This document shows, piece by piece, positions 1 to 9,231 of a stretch of DNA of 64,000 nucleotides. The DNA comes from Tethya wilhelma. Its lineage: Eukaryota; Porifera; Demospongiae; Tethyida; Tethyidae. The notes below the pieces were generated by a model. It worked only from the letters and a program-made list of their open reading frames with translations. It was not told the origin of the DNA and ran no database searches. Numbering within the stretch: position 1 is the first letter of the stretch; each line of letters starts with the position of its first letter. Made by a program: the position numbers and the translations under genes. The DNA lies in the NCBI GenBank assembly GCA_964030475.1, contig CAXIPT010000005.1, positions 4,134,650-4,198,649 of the forward strand. The letters are read 5' to 3'.

Positions 1-227
1 AATACCCTAGGCCTCTCATGTGACCAACATGCAGGCATGGGATTAAAGGTAACTACTTTTTACTGCAATTAAGACCTTTGGAGCTAAAAATTATGTTCTT
101 TAATGACTGTTTTTGCTACTCCATGTGTTGCTAAGGGGTGAGTCTAAAAAGCTTGTGTAGTTACTTTCATGAAACATGGCAAATGCTCTCAGTGGCAATG
201 TTTGAAATGGACTCAACATGGATAGAG

Positions 228-284
228 TAGTCTCGCTAGCCAGACTCTCCGCAAAAAAATTGTAGAGTTTGGCTAGCGAGACTA
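228..284. mobile_element. 57-bp MITE, TAGTCTCG family
   Basis: A near-perfect hairpin runs from TAGTCTCGCTAGCCAG to the matching GGCTAGCGAGACTA. It is flanked by 9-bp direct repeats, TGGATAGAG on the left and TGGATAGGG on the right, differing at one base. Related copies lie at 699-810, 6987-7062 and 30861-30908. A 9-bp target duplication is typical of Mutator-like transposons, so mobilisation by a Mutator-type transposase is inferred. Confidence 0.8.
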
Positions 285-698
285 TGGATAGGGAGTACAT
301 GCAGCCCACACAGGATGTTAATAACTACCCATACCTCACAAAAAGAGCATCGTTCCCAGCTCAATTCCAAGTATGTTATTAAGCAAGAATAGGACTACAT
401 CATGGTTCGAATAAAAATGGTCATGCTTACTTTATAGGTTCAAACAAATGTCAGAACTCCTCAGATCGATGTGGACTAACGTTAACTAGATGGTAAAGGA
501 TGACAAGTAATAAGAGGTAGACATTTTGTTCAGTGTGCAAGGGGATCTGATGTGTTTATGTTTCATCTTTACAAAACTAAAAGCTGTTGTTCTCTGTCTT
601 ACAGGTTTGCTTTGAAAAATGGTCAGCTATGGCTTGGTCGCCAGCAGGCTCTCAGTGTTAGTTACAGTGAATAGATTTTTCATGCAGTATAGTGTACT

Positions 699-810
699 TA
701 GTCTCGCGGGCCAGCCCCTTTCAAGGAAACGAAAGGAATGAACAAACTACTGATAGCAGTGTTACCAGACTCTTCCTTTCCCTTGGGGAAGAGTCTGGCC
801 CGCGAGACTA
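699..810. mobile_element. 112-bp MITE, TAGTCTCG family
   Basis: The terminal inverted repeats begin TAGTCTCGCGGGCCAG and end CTGGCCCGCGAGACTA. They are flanked by TAGTGTACT on the left and TAGTATACT on the right, a 9-bp target duplication with one mismatch. The centre holds AAGGAAACGAAAGGAA-like sequence and no coding potential. Confidence 0.8.
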
Positions 811-923
811 TAGTATACTGACATTGTGCAATTTTTTTACACATACATTGTGACATAAGAAGCATTGTTCTTCCCAAACTGTTGTGTTCATCTCCTGTTT
901 ACAGTAGTGCTCTCATTCCTCAG

Positions 924-1517
924 GTGTGGGAGAGCTTGGCTGAACGACCTGCCTTCACAAAGATGCCTGCTACCGAGATGGTTTGCCAAGGTTTGCATCA
1001 CTAGAGCTCCTGTACTCTTTAGCCTGTGTCATTGTTGACTCACTATTGTCTGTAGCTGGTGTCTGATGAGCCTGACATTGAACCAGAGACTGCTAAGAGG
1101 ATCTTCACTGAGAATTTCCACAAGGTACCACCTCACCAGCTCACTGAGAATGGGTTTAGGTAAAGAGGGCATAGAGTCAGTTAGCACACTCAGCTTGCAC
1201 GCTTTTGAAACACTTCACAATGTTGGTCAGTATTGCCATCACAGCCTGCATGTTTACTTATTGCTTTCAACTTTTCCCTTGTTCACCCGGCCCTCACACC
1301 CTCACTAATTCCCATTCTCATACCCTTACTAAATCCCCTCTCTCACAACCTCACAGGTGTTTTGATCGTTTCTTCCATATGGTGAATATCAATGAGAGGA
1401 GGCTTGTTGCCTGGCGGAGAGGGTTTGTTACTGAGAATGTGGACCTGGTGGGGCTGGACTACCTCTGAAAGGCTGTACTGGTTGCTCCAGAAAGCATTGT
1501 ACACAAACCAATAGAAG
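924..1517 (+). pseudogene. USP9X/faf-like deubiquitinase pseudogene, 5' part (three exons)
   Basis: Three exon-like blocks, 924-990, 1056-1159 and 1357 to about 1517, resemble the large non-catalytic region of USP9X/fat-facets ubiquitin hydrolases. Recognisable peptides are WFAK, LVSDEPDIEPETAKRIF, a block ending LTENGF, CFDRFFHMVN and VDLVGLDYL. Splice sites are plausible (AG before 1056, GT at 1160, AG at 1355-1356), and 1056-1159 joins 1357 in frame. Two lesions are visible. Inside 924-990 the frame that starts VWESLAER must shift to read WFAK. The Trp codon expected after LVGLDYL is TGA at 1466-1468, and coding-like sequence continues beyond it. The rest of the gene reappears at 15826-16932. 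The family assignment is from memory of the human protein and is good but not tested. A sequencing error could explain one lesion, not all those in both parts. Confidence 0.65.
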
Positions 1518-1562
1518 TAACGATGAAACAAACAAGTAAAAATAACATTGGAGTTGGCTCAA

Positions 1563-1676
1563 GAAAGCAAACAAGAAGGAATAGCTGTTCTGTGTCTTAA
1601 GAATGAGTATTACATTTTGCCCGAAAAAGGTTTCTTTGCACACTCTAACAGCCATTCCGGCCACCATCTTGTTTGC
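1563..1676. repeat. foldback repeat remnant (AAAGCAAACAAG family)
   Basis: The sequence begins GAAAGCAAACAAGAAGGAAT and ends with the inverse, around CATCTTGTTTGCTTT. The same arms make a fuller foldback at 61956-62217, and a single arm lies at 23545-23612. This copy is degraded and interrupted in the centre. Confidence 0.5.
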
Positions 1677-2190
1677 TTTGGCCATTGAATTGTTGGTCTT
1701 ATGACAAAATTAGATGCAAATGTCCTCTGGTTTCTTGTGTGATCCACAGAATCCTTTGTTAATGAGTTGTAGAGCTGGCTAAAGTTGCAACTCTCTTGCT
1801 CTGAATGCTCAGTGTAACAGTTGTGTAGGAATAATTTGTCTGACTTTGGTTTTATTACTTGGTATAATTTGATGGGAAATTTTCGTTGACACAAAGGTGT
1901 ATAAATTGGAACAAACAAATCAAATAAGGTCACCATAGAGATGATCGCTACATTAGATCATGTTTATTAACCCTCAATATGTGCATAGATTGATTTGTGT
2001 GTGTATATGTGTTTGTCCTATGAAGAACGGCAAGTCCAGAGTCAAACTGGAAAGTACTTATGTTCATATTAATCAAACTCATTTGAAAATAAGTGTGTAG
2101 AATTTACAATGCACTGTAGTTGCTGAGATCAATGGCTTTTGTACTTCTTGGAGCACTTAGCTTCGAGACTGCCCATTGATTATGGCCCAG

Positions 2191-2356
2191 AGGAGGTACG
2201 ACAGTTCTGTGTCATGCTGTGCTGGCATTTTTACCACACGTGATCATTTCAGTATACTTAAGCTTCTAGTGTCACGTGCAAATTGTATGGGCAAAAAGTA
2301 CATACATGTGCACTAAAAATGCCAGCTCAGCATGACACACGGCTGTAGTACCTCCT
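2191..2356. mobile_element. 166-bp MITE, AGGAGGTACGAC family
   Basis: The inverted ends begin AGGAGGTACGACAG and finish GTACCTCCT. Internal arms share TGCCAGCTCAGCATGACAC-type sequence in both orientations. The flanks contain GATTATGGCCCA and GATTATGCCCAT, suggesting an old target duplication. An identical copy lies in the duplicated block at 13956-14121, and a related element is at 4979-5111. Confidence 0.7.
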
Positions 2357-2825
2357 GATTATGCCCATACTGAACATGTGCAGTGTGCATTACTTTTGAT
2401 ATACAATTGTGCTTATGTGTAGATCATGTGCTTGATCTATGCAAACAGACTTCCTTGCAAGTCTTACAAGTGAGCCGAAAGATAACTTTGTTCAATTAAA
2501 TTAGCATGCATGTAAGAAACAAACTATCAAAAGATCTGAAGCAATGTCAGTACTATAGTTCAAATACAGGCTACACATTGCTAGCTACTATACAATACCA
2601 ACATACTGATACTTTTTAAACTCTCACTAAGTCACACATGAACATAGCGAAAAAATTATGCAAAATGTAAAAATTATACCTCGGACGTATTCTTTTAAAC
2701 ATTTCTTTGTATGTGCTACCTTGAAGTTGTGAACCGATATTAATTTTCAGCTCTCAATTTATATAGTGCAAGTAAGTTCATCAATATTGTGGTAGGTTGT
2801 ACAATCTGTGCTGTGATCAGAGTCC

Positions 2826-3028
2826 TCATGCATGACTTTGATCAGTATCCAGTAGTTTTTCAAGGAGCTCATGTTGATCATTGTCTATCTTTTTTTCTGT
2901 TGTGTTGGAGTCCACAAATTCCCACCATGGTAACCCCAATCCAATTGCCAATGCTGATGCAGGGCAAACCACTTCAACAATGAATGGGACTAGTTCTAGT
3001 ATTTCATTAGTGTTTGCTGTGCTATGTT
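2826..3028 (-). pseudogene. truncated 3' end of duplicated membrane-protein gene
   Basis: Within duplicated block copy A the minus strand carries the last 67 codons and stop of the membrane protein encoded intact at 14591-15502. The hydrophobic FIVEVVCPASALAIGLGL segment is retained, but the reading frame is cut at 3028 by unrelated sequence. With no start or upstream part it is a dead fragment. Confidence 0.8.
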
Positions 3029-3260
3029 AATATAGAAATCTTGGACACACCCCTTCATGATTCACTAATTAAATTAGCGATAGCAAAAGTACCGCCCACT
3101 CAAAATACTCTAACCTTAATATAATTTACACATAGAATTTGTGGCATGTACCTTAAAATATCAGTAATTTAACGTCTGCCGGCTTGACAGCACTGAAATA
3201 GTCAATCTTGACTACCATTTCACTAGTAAGTGATTCTAATTGTATGCTATGTCTATTTTG
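3029..3260. other. non-coding spacer
   Basis: AT-rich sequence between the end of the duplicated block and the start of the tandem array. No feature recognised. Confidence 0.4.
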
Positions 3261-3655
3261 GGTTGGTTTAACTGAGCCTTGTGCTCATGTGGAGCCAACT
3301 GTAATCATGCAAACTTATTCGGTTGGTTTAACTGAGCCTTGTGCTCGTGTGGAGCCAACTGTACTCAAACTAATTTGGTTGGTTTAACTGAGCCTTGTGC
3401 TCGTGTGGAGCTGACTGTACTCAAATTTATTTGGTTGGTTTAACTGAGCCTTGTGCTTGTGTGGAGCCGACTGTATTAATACCCAACTAATTCGGTTGGT
3501 TTAACTGAGCCTTGTGCTCGTGTGGAGCCAACTGTATACTCAACTAATTCGGTTGGTTTAACTGAGCCTTGTGCTCGTGTGGAGCCGACTGTACTCAAAT
3601 TTATTTGGTTGGTTTAATTGAGCCTTGTGCTTGTGTGGAGCCGACTGTACTCACT
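3261..3655. repeat. tandem array, seven copies of a 56-61 bp unit
   Basis: Units start at 3261, 3321, 3377, 3433, 3494, 3551 and 3607. Each begins GGTTGGTTTAACTGAGCC, continues TTGTGCTCGTGTGGAGCC, and ends with a variable AT-rich tail such as ACTGTACTCAAATTTATTT. The first 40 bp are strongly conserved while the tail varies in length. Within the unit GGTTGG can pair with CCAACT, so each unit could form a small hairpin. No reading frame is preserved. Confidence 0.9.
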
Positions 3656-4493
3656 CATGATGATCAGTTTTAGATTTAATAATTTTAAAGCTTATATTTT
3701 GCATACATCAGTTTGTATTTATTTCACAAGTCTTATTTTTCTTGTAGCCAAAAGAAGAGTCTTGGATTGCTGTCTGTTAAAAACTTAAAATGATGCCACA
3801 AGACCAAGAAAGAAGGCAAAGAGACTAAGTGAAAGAACAGCAGATATCACAACAATTTAGACTAAGTCTCATGTTGTTTGAAAACTCTAATGATTGCAAC
3901 TGAAACATCATATGTGCTAATATAAATTTAAGCAATGAATACCTATGGATATTTAGAGTAGATTTGATGTAACAGCTGCTCTAAGGCATGTTGAAATGTG
4001 CTGAAATTTTGTGTTTTGATTTTGTTTCAACACAGATGAAATATGTTATAATTTAAATATTTAAGCATTGGATACCTATGAAAATGTAGAGTAAATTCGA
4101 TGTAACAGCTTATCTAAGCTCAAGTAGAAACATTCTGAAATCCTATGTTTGATTTAGTTTCAGCACACAGCTGAAATATAGTTAAAGAAAGCGGATTCTT
4201 TAGCTGAAATTTTCCTGAAAGTTTGGAAATTTCATCTCAGAGCGCTGTGGAAATTTCGTGTATTCGTTACTGAAATATGGTGTTTTTACAATGTTTCATT
4301 CAATTTCTCATCTTGGAAATCATAAATTTTTCACTGTGCTATAATAGTGCAGTTGCACAACTGGCACAACTGGTTGTAAACAGAAACCTTACAGTTTTAA
4401 GTGCGCATAACGCGCGAGCTACTTAGGCTTGTAATAACAGCTGACCACGTGTACTATTACGCAAGTAAATGCAAAATGCACAATACACGGGGT
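3656..4493. repeat. non-coding region with an imperfect two-copy tandem repeat
   Basis: Two related copies of about 150 bp lie at roughly 3905-4040 and 4055-4180. Both contain a TTTAAGCA start, GATACCTATG and GATGTAACAGCT blocks, and an ACACAGNTGAAATAT end. They are clearly homologous but diverged. The remainder shows no gene. Confidence 0.55.
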
Positions 4494-4602
4494 TAGCCTC
4501 ATCCCCAGGCCCTCTGCGTGCTACTAATTGTTTATTTGTTACGTTGACGATCCTTACCAGATGATTTTATTTAAGCACGCAGAGGGCCTGGGAAACGAGG
4601 GC
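4494..4602. mobile_element. MITE, TAGCCTCnTCCCAGG family
   Basis: The inverted ends share the core CCAGGCCCTCTGCGTGCT, with its inverse at the right. Outer ends are TAGCCTCATCC on the left and GGAAACGAGGGCA on the right. Relatives lie at 6551-6662 and 9131-9224. The interior is AT-rich and non-coding. Confidence 0.7.
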
Positions 4603-4620
4603 AGACGCATGGTAGACAAG

Positions 4621-6088
4621 TACGGAAGACGAGAAGGGCAATCCGCGACGCGGTACGCGAAGCGCCGCGATCGCGGCTCGCGAAGTGCCGCGATCGCGCC
4701 GCACTGTACCGGATCGCGAAGTGCCGCGATTGCGCCGACTCGCGGACCGCGATAAATTAAAATATTACCGCGCTGTACAACATAGCTAATCATTATTTTA
4801 ACTTCCTATACATTTATGTAACACATGCATACACTTGCACCTATCATAGTGTGTTCAATCATAAAAAATTAAATAATTATTATTTATAATTATTATTGAC
4901 CTCTAACCTCTGACCTAGATGAGTGTCTTTAATAATGTACAGTAATGGAGAGTTATTCGTCTTTGAATTTGTCTAGGGGAGGTACGACATGGGTGCACCT
5001 TTGCTGAGCTGGAAAATGAGTGCACATGATCAACTCAAGTTTTGTGGTCACATAATTGGAATGTAATTAACGGACTTGCCAGCTCAGCAAGGCACATTGA
5101 TGTTGTACCTCTGCTGGGTCTAACCAGAGGTCTAACACTGACCATCATTGCATAGTTATTTAATATTTTAATATGCAGATACTTTAACTAATGTTGTAAG
5201 ATCTATGAGTTCTAAAGCGTTGTGTGCTTCGATAACAAGCCTTATGATCCAAAAGTTGCCGGAAATATCAACAGGAAAAGATACATAGCAATGTAGTCAT
5301 TTAGCCCATTAAGTTATATTAACTGTGTGAAGAAGGACCTAAATTAAATACCACCCCATATAATAACAATTATGTTATTTAGCACACCCACTTCTTATCA
5401 CTTGGAATCAAGATGTACACAGGTGCCTGCACCTAATTAATACCTCGGCCATTTGAAGTCCTCTGTATTATTTAATGACTATGTATTAACTATGTATACC
5501 TTCCCTGTTGATGTTTCCATCAACTTTTGGATTAAATCGCTTAATTGTTATCCAAAGCACACAATGCTTCAGGACTTGCACATTTTACTAGTGACAATAT
5601 TAGTTTTTTAATCTCTGTATACTAAAATATTCAATACAATCTTTAATAACTATGCAAAACTTAACTCACTGATGGTCACTGTTAGCCCTAGACGAATCTA
5701 GAGACGAATCACTCTCCATCACTGTACATTATTTAGAAAGACACTCAACTAGGCCTGAGGTCAGAGGTCAATAATAATAATAAGTTTAATTCATAATAAT
5801 TCATTATTACACACACTACGATAGGTACAAGTGTATGCATGAGTTATATAAAGTTATAGGAAGTATAATTATAGTAAAATAATGTTTAATGGTTAGCTAC
5901 ATTGTACGGCGCGGTCATAATCTAATTTCTCGCGGTCCGCGAGTCGGCGAGAACGCGGCACTTCGCGCTCCGCGAGGCGGTATAGTGCGGCGCGATCGCG
6001 GCACTTCGCGATCCGCGAGGTGGAATAGCGCAGTGCGATCGCGGCGCTTCGCGTACCGCGTCGCGGATTGCCCTTCTCGTCTTCCGTA
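4621..6088. mobile_element. 1.47-kb near-palindromic foldback element with CpG-rich ends
   Basis: Almost the whole element is one inverted repeat. Arms of about 600-700 bp run inward from TACGGAAGACGAGAAGGG at 4621 and its inverse at 6088. The outer 150-200 bp of each arm are packed with CGCGATCGCGG, CGAAGCGCCGCG and similar CpG-rich words, while the inner parts are AT-rich. GTAGACAAG occurs immediately outside both ends (4612-4620 and 6086-6094, overlapping the terminal GTA), consistent with a 6-9 bp target duplication. The left arm is interrupted by a MITE at 4979-5111 absent from the right arm, so that MITE came later. No transposase frame is present. Open frames in the GC-rich ends are composition artefacts. 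Confidence 0.85.
4979..5111. mobile_element. 133-bp MITE, GAGGTACGAC family
   Basis: The ends are GAGGTACGACA and TTGTACCTC. Internal arms contain CTTTGCTGAGCTGG and its inverse CCAGCTCAGCAAGG. It is related to the MITE at 2191-2356. Its absence from the equivalent place in the right arm of the surrounding foldback shows it inserted after that element formed. Confidence 0.75.
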
Positions 6089-6094
6089 GACAAG

Positions 6095-6550
6095 TGATTT
6101 TGCGCGTGGGCAGGACTGCTTAGACTGCCCGGCGCCCACGTATTTTGCGTATGACATCATCAGTTTGTGAATAATTTTGTGAGCCATGCTGCACGCTAGC
6201 GCTTTGACCTGGAGCTAGACTACAAGCGCAGCCAATCTGAGCTTAAAGGCCAGATGACATAAGTCAAAAGATCAAGACCAGACAAAACAGCCAAGTAAAC
6301 ATAAATTTGGACTTAGTTTGACCTTAGTTATGAGTGATATGTCCAGACATCGCTTCTTTTTGCTCAAACTTTCTTGCTGCTTTGAGACATTTTGGCAGGT
6401 ATTGCCTAGCGTAGTGCTCTCCTACTCAAAAACACTGCTCTTTTGTCTTGCCTCGCGGGCTTGTGCACAAGAAAAAAAACTTCAAGTCTTGCATGCGGTT
6501 AGGCCGCCTACGTATGCCTACGCTACAAGTTTTCTGATGTCATTCACGTG
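6095..6550. other. non-coding spacer
   Basis: Sequence between the foldback and the next MITE. Short open frames occur, but none has recognisable similarity or good splice context. Confidence 0.35.
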
Positions 6551-6662
6551 ATTTCGTTCATTTCACCAGGCTTTCTGCGTGCTAAAAATTACAAAAATGG
6601 TAAAGATCGTCAACTTAATAAATCAATAATAGCAGCACGCAGAAGGCCTGGGAACGAGGCTA
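6551..6662. mobile_element. MITE, TAGCCTCGTTCCCAGG family (left end degraded)
   Basis: The right end is well preserved (GCACGCAGAAGGCCTGGGAA then CGAGGCTA). The left end is degraded around CACCAGGCTTTCTGCGTGCT. It is related to the elements at 4494-4602 and 9131-9224. Confidence 0.65.
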
Positions 6663-6963
6663 ACACGGGGTAGTATGCAAACGTTCCCAAACGTGGTACC
6701 TATCAACAAAATACGTCACAAAATGTCATTATGTTTGAGAGCGACCTTTGAACTCTACCTACAAGGAAATGGCTACATTAAAGTACGTGGATTTATACTA
6801 TTAACAGTTTCAAAGCTTTCTAGTTTTTGTTTAGGCCTATTTACGATGAAAACGAGTATAAAGGAACGTACTACCCAAGAAAAGAACTTACTTTGTGGCG
6901 TCAAAGTTGGCTCAACACTTTCTGGTTCTCTGGAAATCGTTTTCAAGTAAGTCAGTTAGAAGT

Positions 6964-7080
6964 AAGTAAGTAAGTAAGTAAGTAAGTAGTCTGGAGTATC
7001 CAGACCCTTTTTCCCGCGCGTAGTTTTAGCGCGCGTGTAAAGGGTCTGGATACTCCAGACTAGTAAGTAAGTAAGTAAGT
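6964..7080. repeat. (AAGT)n microsatellite split by a MITE
   Basis: An AAGT tetranucleotide run lies on both sides of the MITE at 6987-7062. Because the target is a microsatellite, its GTAAGTAAG flanking duplication is expected by chance and proves little. Confidence 0.85.
6987..7062. mobile_element. 76-bp MITE inserted in an AAGT microsatellite
   Basis: Strong inverted arms (TAGTCTGGAGTATCCAGACC and its inverse) are separated by a GC-rich centre with CCGCGCG and GCGCGCG. The TAGTCT...AGACTA termini link it to the TAGTCTCG MITEs at 228, 699 and 30861. Confidence 0.75.
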
Positions 7081-7327
7081 TAGGAGAACAAAATTGCACT
7101 AGTGTGGCTTCCCGCAAGCGCTCTCTCTACGAGTGATCAGAAAAGTTTTGCAAAGTTTAAGCCTTCCATGCAGTTGGTTTTCTGTCAAGGAGAGCCTCTG
7201 AGCAAGTTTGAAGCCTCTACTTTGTGTTGTTAGATTTTTATGGCGATAAATATTTTGTATTGTGTCTATGGGACAGTCGGCCCATTCCTACTATACATAC
7301 TACCGTACGTATGATTATATTTTACAG

Positions 7328-8337
7328 GTTACTTAGTATAGGTTTTCATAACTGGAAGGATGCAACAAGGGCTTTCAAAAAACACCAGGAGTCCAAAACA
7401 AATGCTGATCGAGGCTGTTGAAGCTATCCTAAAACAACTCCTGACGTCGGCGAAATGTTGAGTCAAGCTCACAAGCGAGAGAAAACTGCACGTGAAATAA
7501 TTCTATCAAGTTTAAGGTATCTCACTAGGCAAGGGATAGCTTTCTGGAAAGCAAATGTTATCGAGTCTAACTTGATTCAATTGCTCAAACTAAGAGCAGA
7601 AGAGAATGCAGCAATTCACACATGGCTAAAAAGAAGCCAGAGAAAGTATGTATCTCCAGAAAATCAAAATGAAATATTAGAGATAATGGCCAATCACATA
7701 ATAATGAAGATGATCCTTTCTTTTGTCAACGAATCTGAAACTACTGACGTGTCAAATGAAGAGCAGCTGACAGTAGTGATAAGATGGATTGATAAACACT
7801 AGGCATGTACCGTAGATAGGGAAATTTTCGTTGATACTTTTCGCCTGTTAAATTTTCGCGTAGTTTAATTTTCGTCATTGCGGACGATTCGGTAAAGATC
7901 GCCATACAAAATAAATTTTCGCTGAGTTTAATTTTCGTCGGTAATGGTCGTCGAAGAAAATTTTTAGCGACGAAAATTTCCCGATCTACGGTACTATCTA
8001 CAATCAACTACTGCAGAAAGTATTGTGGCGATTCAAGATATATTCCAATGTTGAACAGTTGCTTTTCAAAGCCTGCTCTGGTGAGGAATCTGAGGATCAC
8101 ACAGATAAGCTCAGTTCGTTCTGTGATATTTATGAAGAGGGCTTCAATAAAGATGATCTGCAGACAGAACTCAAAGTATTTAATACACTTTTTGTGGAGA
8201 AGACAGAAACAGGGGAAAAACCATCAATATCAGTCCCTGTTGAAAAATATCCTCTGATCTTTGACCCCAGCTCAGCGAAGTTTGATCAGCACAGTTTGTC
8301 AAGTATTTCAACTATTGATGGTGATGCCAGCCACTAA
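7328..8337 (+). pseudogene. hAT-type transposase pseudogene (ZMYM1/TTF-finger class)
   Basis: The peptides GFHNWKDATRAF, GEMLSQAHKREKTAREI, SNLIQLLKLRAEENAAIHTW and QNEILEIMANHI match the order seen in domesticated and mobile hAT proteins with a TTF-type zinc finger. The weakly similar C-terminal part at about 8014-8337 contains SNVEQLLFKACSGEESEDH and FNKDDLQTELKVFNTLF. The order is N-terminal finger remnant, then the block before the catalytic domain, then a jump to a C-terminal region. The central catalytic domain is missing and the junction is occupied by a TA-flanked MITE at 7810-7991. At least one frame change occurs near 7420-7455. It cannot make an active transposase. Confidence 0.65.
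7810..7991. mobile_element. 182-bp MITE, CCGTA...TACGG family with TA duplication
   Basis: The inverted ends start CCGTAGATAGGGAAATTTTC and end with the inverse, flanked by TA on both sides. The arms carry repeated AATTTTCG words. It shares its terminal motif with 27670-27850 (CCGTATAGCGGGAAATTTTC). TA duplication indicates a Tc1/mariner or pogo-type mobiliser. Confidence 0.8.
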
Positions 8338-8418
8338 TAGCAGTTCTTAGAGGTCATTCAGTGCCTTGAAAAGGATCAAAACTTATCTCAGAAGTACTAT
8401 GACCCAAGCTCGCTTAAA

Positions 8419-8502
8419 TCACCTAGCTTATGGTGCTCCATTATCATCACCTAGCTTATGGTGCTCCATTATCATCACCTAGCTTATGGTGCTCCATTAT
8501 CA
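8419..8502. repeat. 28-bp perfect tandem triplication
   Basis: Three identical copies of a 28-bp unit beginning TCACCTAGCTTATGG lie at 8419, 8447 and 8475, just after the hAT remnant. The lack of divergence suggests recent slippage or an assembly artefact. Confidence 0.9.
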
Positions 8503-9130
8503 TCAAGAATTGACTGATGGTCTTGACCTAAAGCTTGTAGGAAATGACTTCATTTTAGCTACAGTGCTAAAAGAGCAACCTTTTGAATTTTGTGTTTATC
8601 ATTGAATTACTATTAGTGCTGAAGAACAATTGTTGCTATGTATATATATATGTAGAGTGATCACTTGTGGAGCTTCATAAAGTGGGCGTGTCTGATCACG
8701 TGAGAATTGAAGGGAGTGGCTCATATTTTGCAGACTAAGGTAGGGAAAACGTTAAGGATAAGATCTAGCAAACTACTGTGAGTTAAGAGTCAAAATTTTA
8801 TACAGAGATAAATGTTGCATTGATTATATGGACCAAACAAGGACTCTTATCTCTAATGTATAACTGAAAAACACTTGCATAAATGCAAGAATTTAGCAAA
8901 AGTTTTAGTGCAAAAACGTTAGGGATCAAACATCACCCTTCCACTTGGAGTTAAGGTCCCAAATTCTATATTTACATTGAGTACTAAATGTTCAAACAGT
9001 GTACCAACTTTGGTAATAAAAGCTTTTATAGTTCGTCAGAAATGCAGTGTTTTGTTTGCTAAAAGACCTCCGAAGTTTTGCAGCATTCTGCAGATTTATG
9101 GCTTCGCAAAAGTAACAGCTATATAATAGG

Positions 9131-9224
9131 TAGCCTTGTTCCCAGGCTCTCCTCCTCCTTCTCCTCTCCCCTCCCCCTTTCTTTCCTCCGCCCCCTTAAG
9201 GAGGAGAGCCTGGGAACGAGGCTA
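9131..9224. mobile_element. 94-bp MITE, TAGCCTTGTTCCCAGG family
   Basis: A strong hairpin: TAGCCTTGTTCCCAGGCTCT at the left, AGAGCCTGGGAACGAGGCTA at the right. Flanks ATAATAGG and ATGATAGG suggest a target duplication with one mismatch. It sits at the same interruption point of the host repeat as the larger element that follows. Confidence 0.8.
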
Positions 9225-9231
9225 ATGATAG

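Larger units (their letters stand above)
1..923. other. non-coding flank with two MITEs
   Basis: No convincing exon was found here apart from the repeat elements listed separately at 228-284 and 699-810. The only open frames are short and composition-driven. It probably lies inside or upstream of the broken deubiquitinase gene that begins at about 924. Confidence 0.5.
1729..3028. repeat. 1.3-kb duplicated block, copy A
   Basis: This 1300-bp block matches 13494-14793 with a constant offset of 11765 and no visible indel. By eye the copies appear identical. Copy A stops abruptly after GCTATGTT, whereas copy B runs on into the rest of an intact membrane-protein gene. Copy A is therefore the derived, truncated copy. 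It carries that gene's 3' flank and its last coding part, plus a MITE at 2191-2356. No transposon ends or target duplication are evident at its borders. Confidence 0.9.

Noticed and set aside
1610..1936. Minus-strand frame repeated at 13438-13701
   Set aside because: The shared part is simply within the duplicated block and lacks recognisable similarity. It appears to be 3' flank of the membrane-protein gene.
3261..3655. CRISPR-like array of evenly spaced repeats
   Set aside because: The units are direct tandem copies with variable AT tails, not unique spacers, and the window is eukaryotic.
4528..6187. Arg/Ala-rich open frames in the CpG-dense foldback ends
   Set aside because: The same peptides appear in both arms and on both strands because the arms are inverted copies of CGCGATCGCGG-type repeats.
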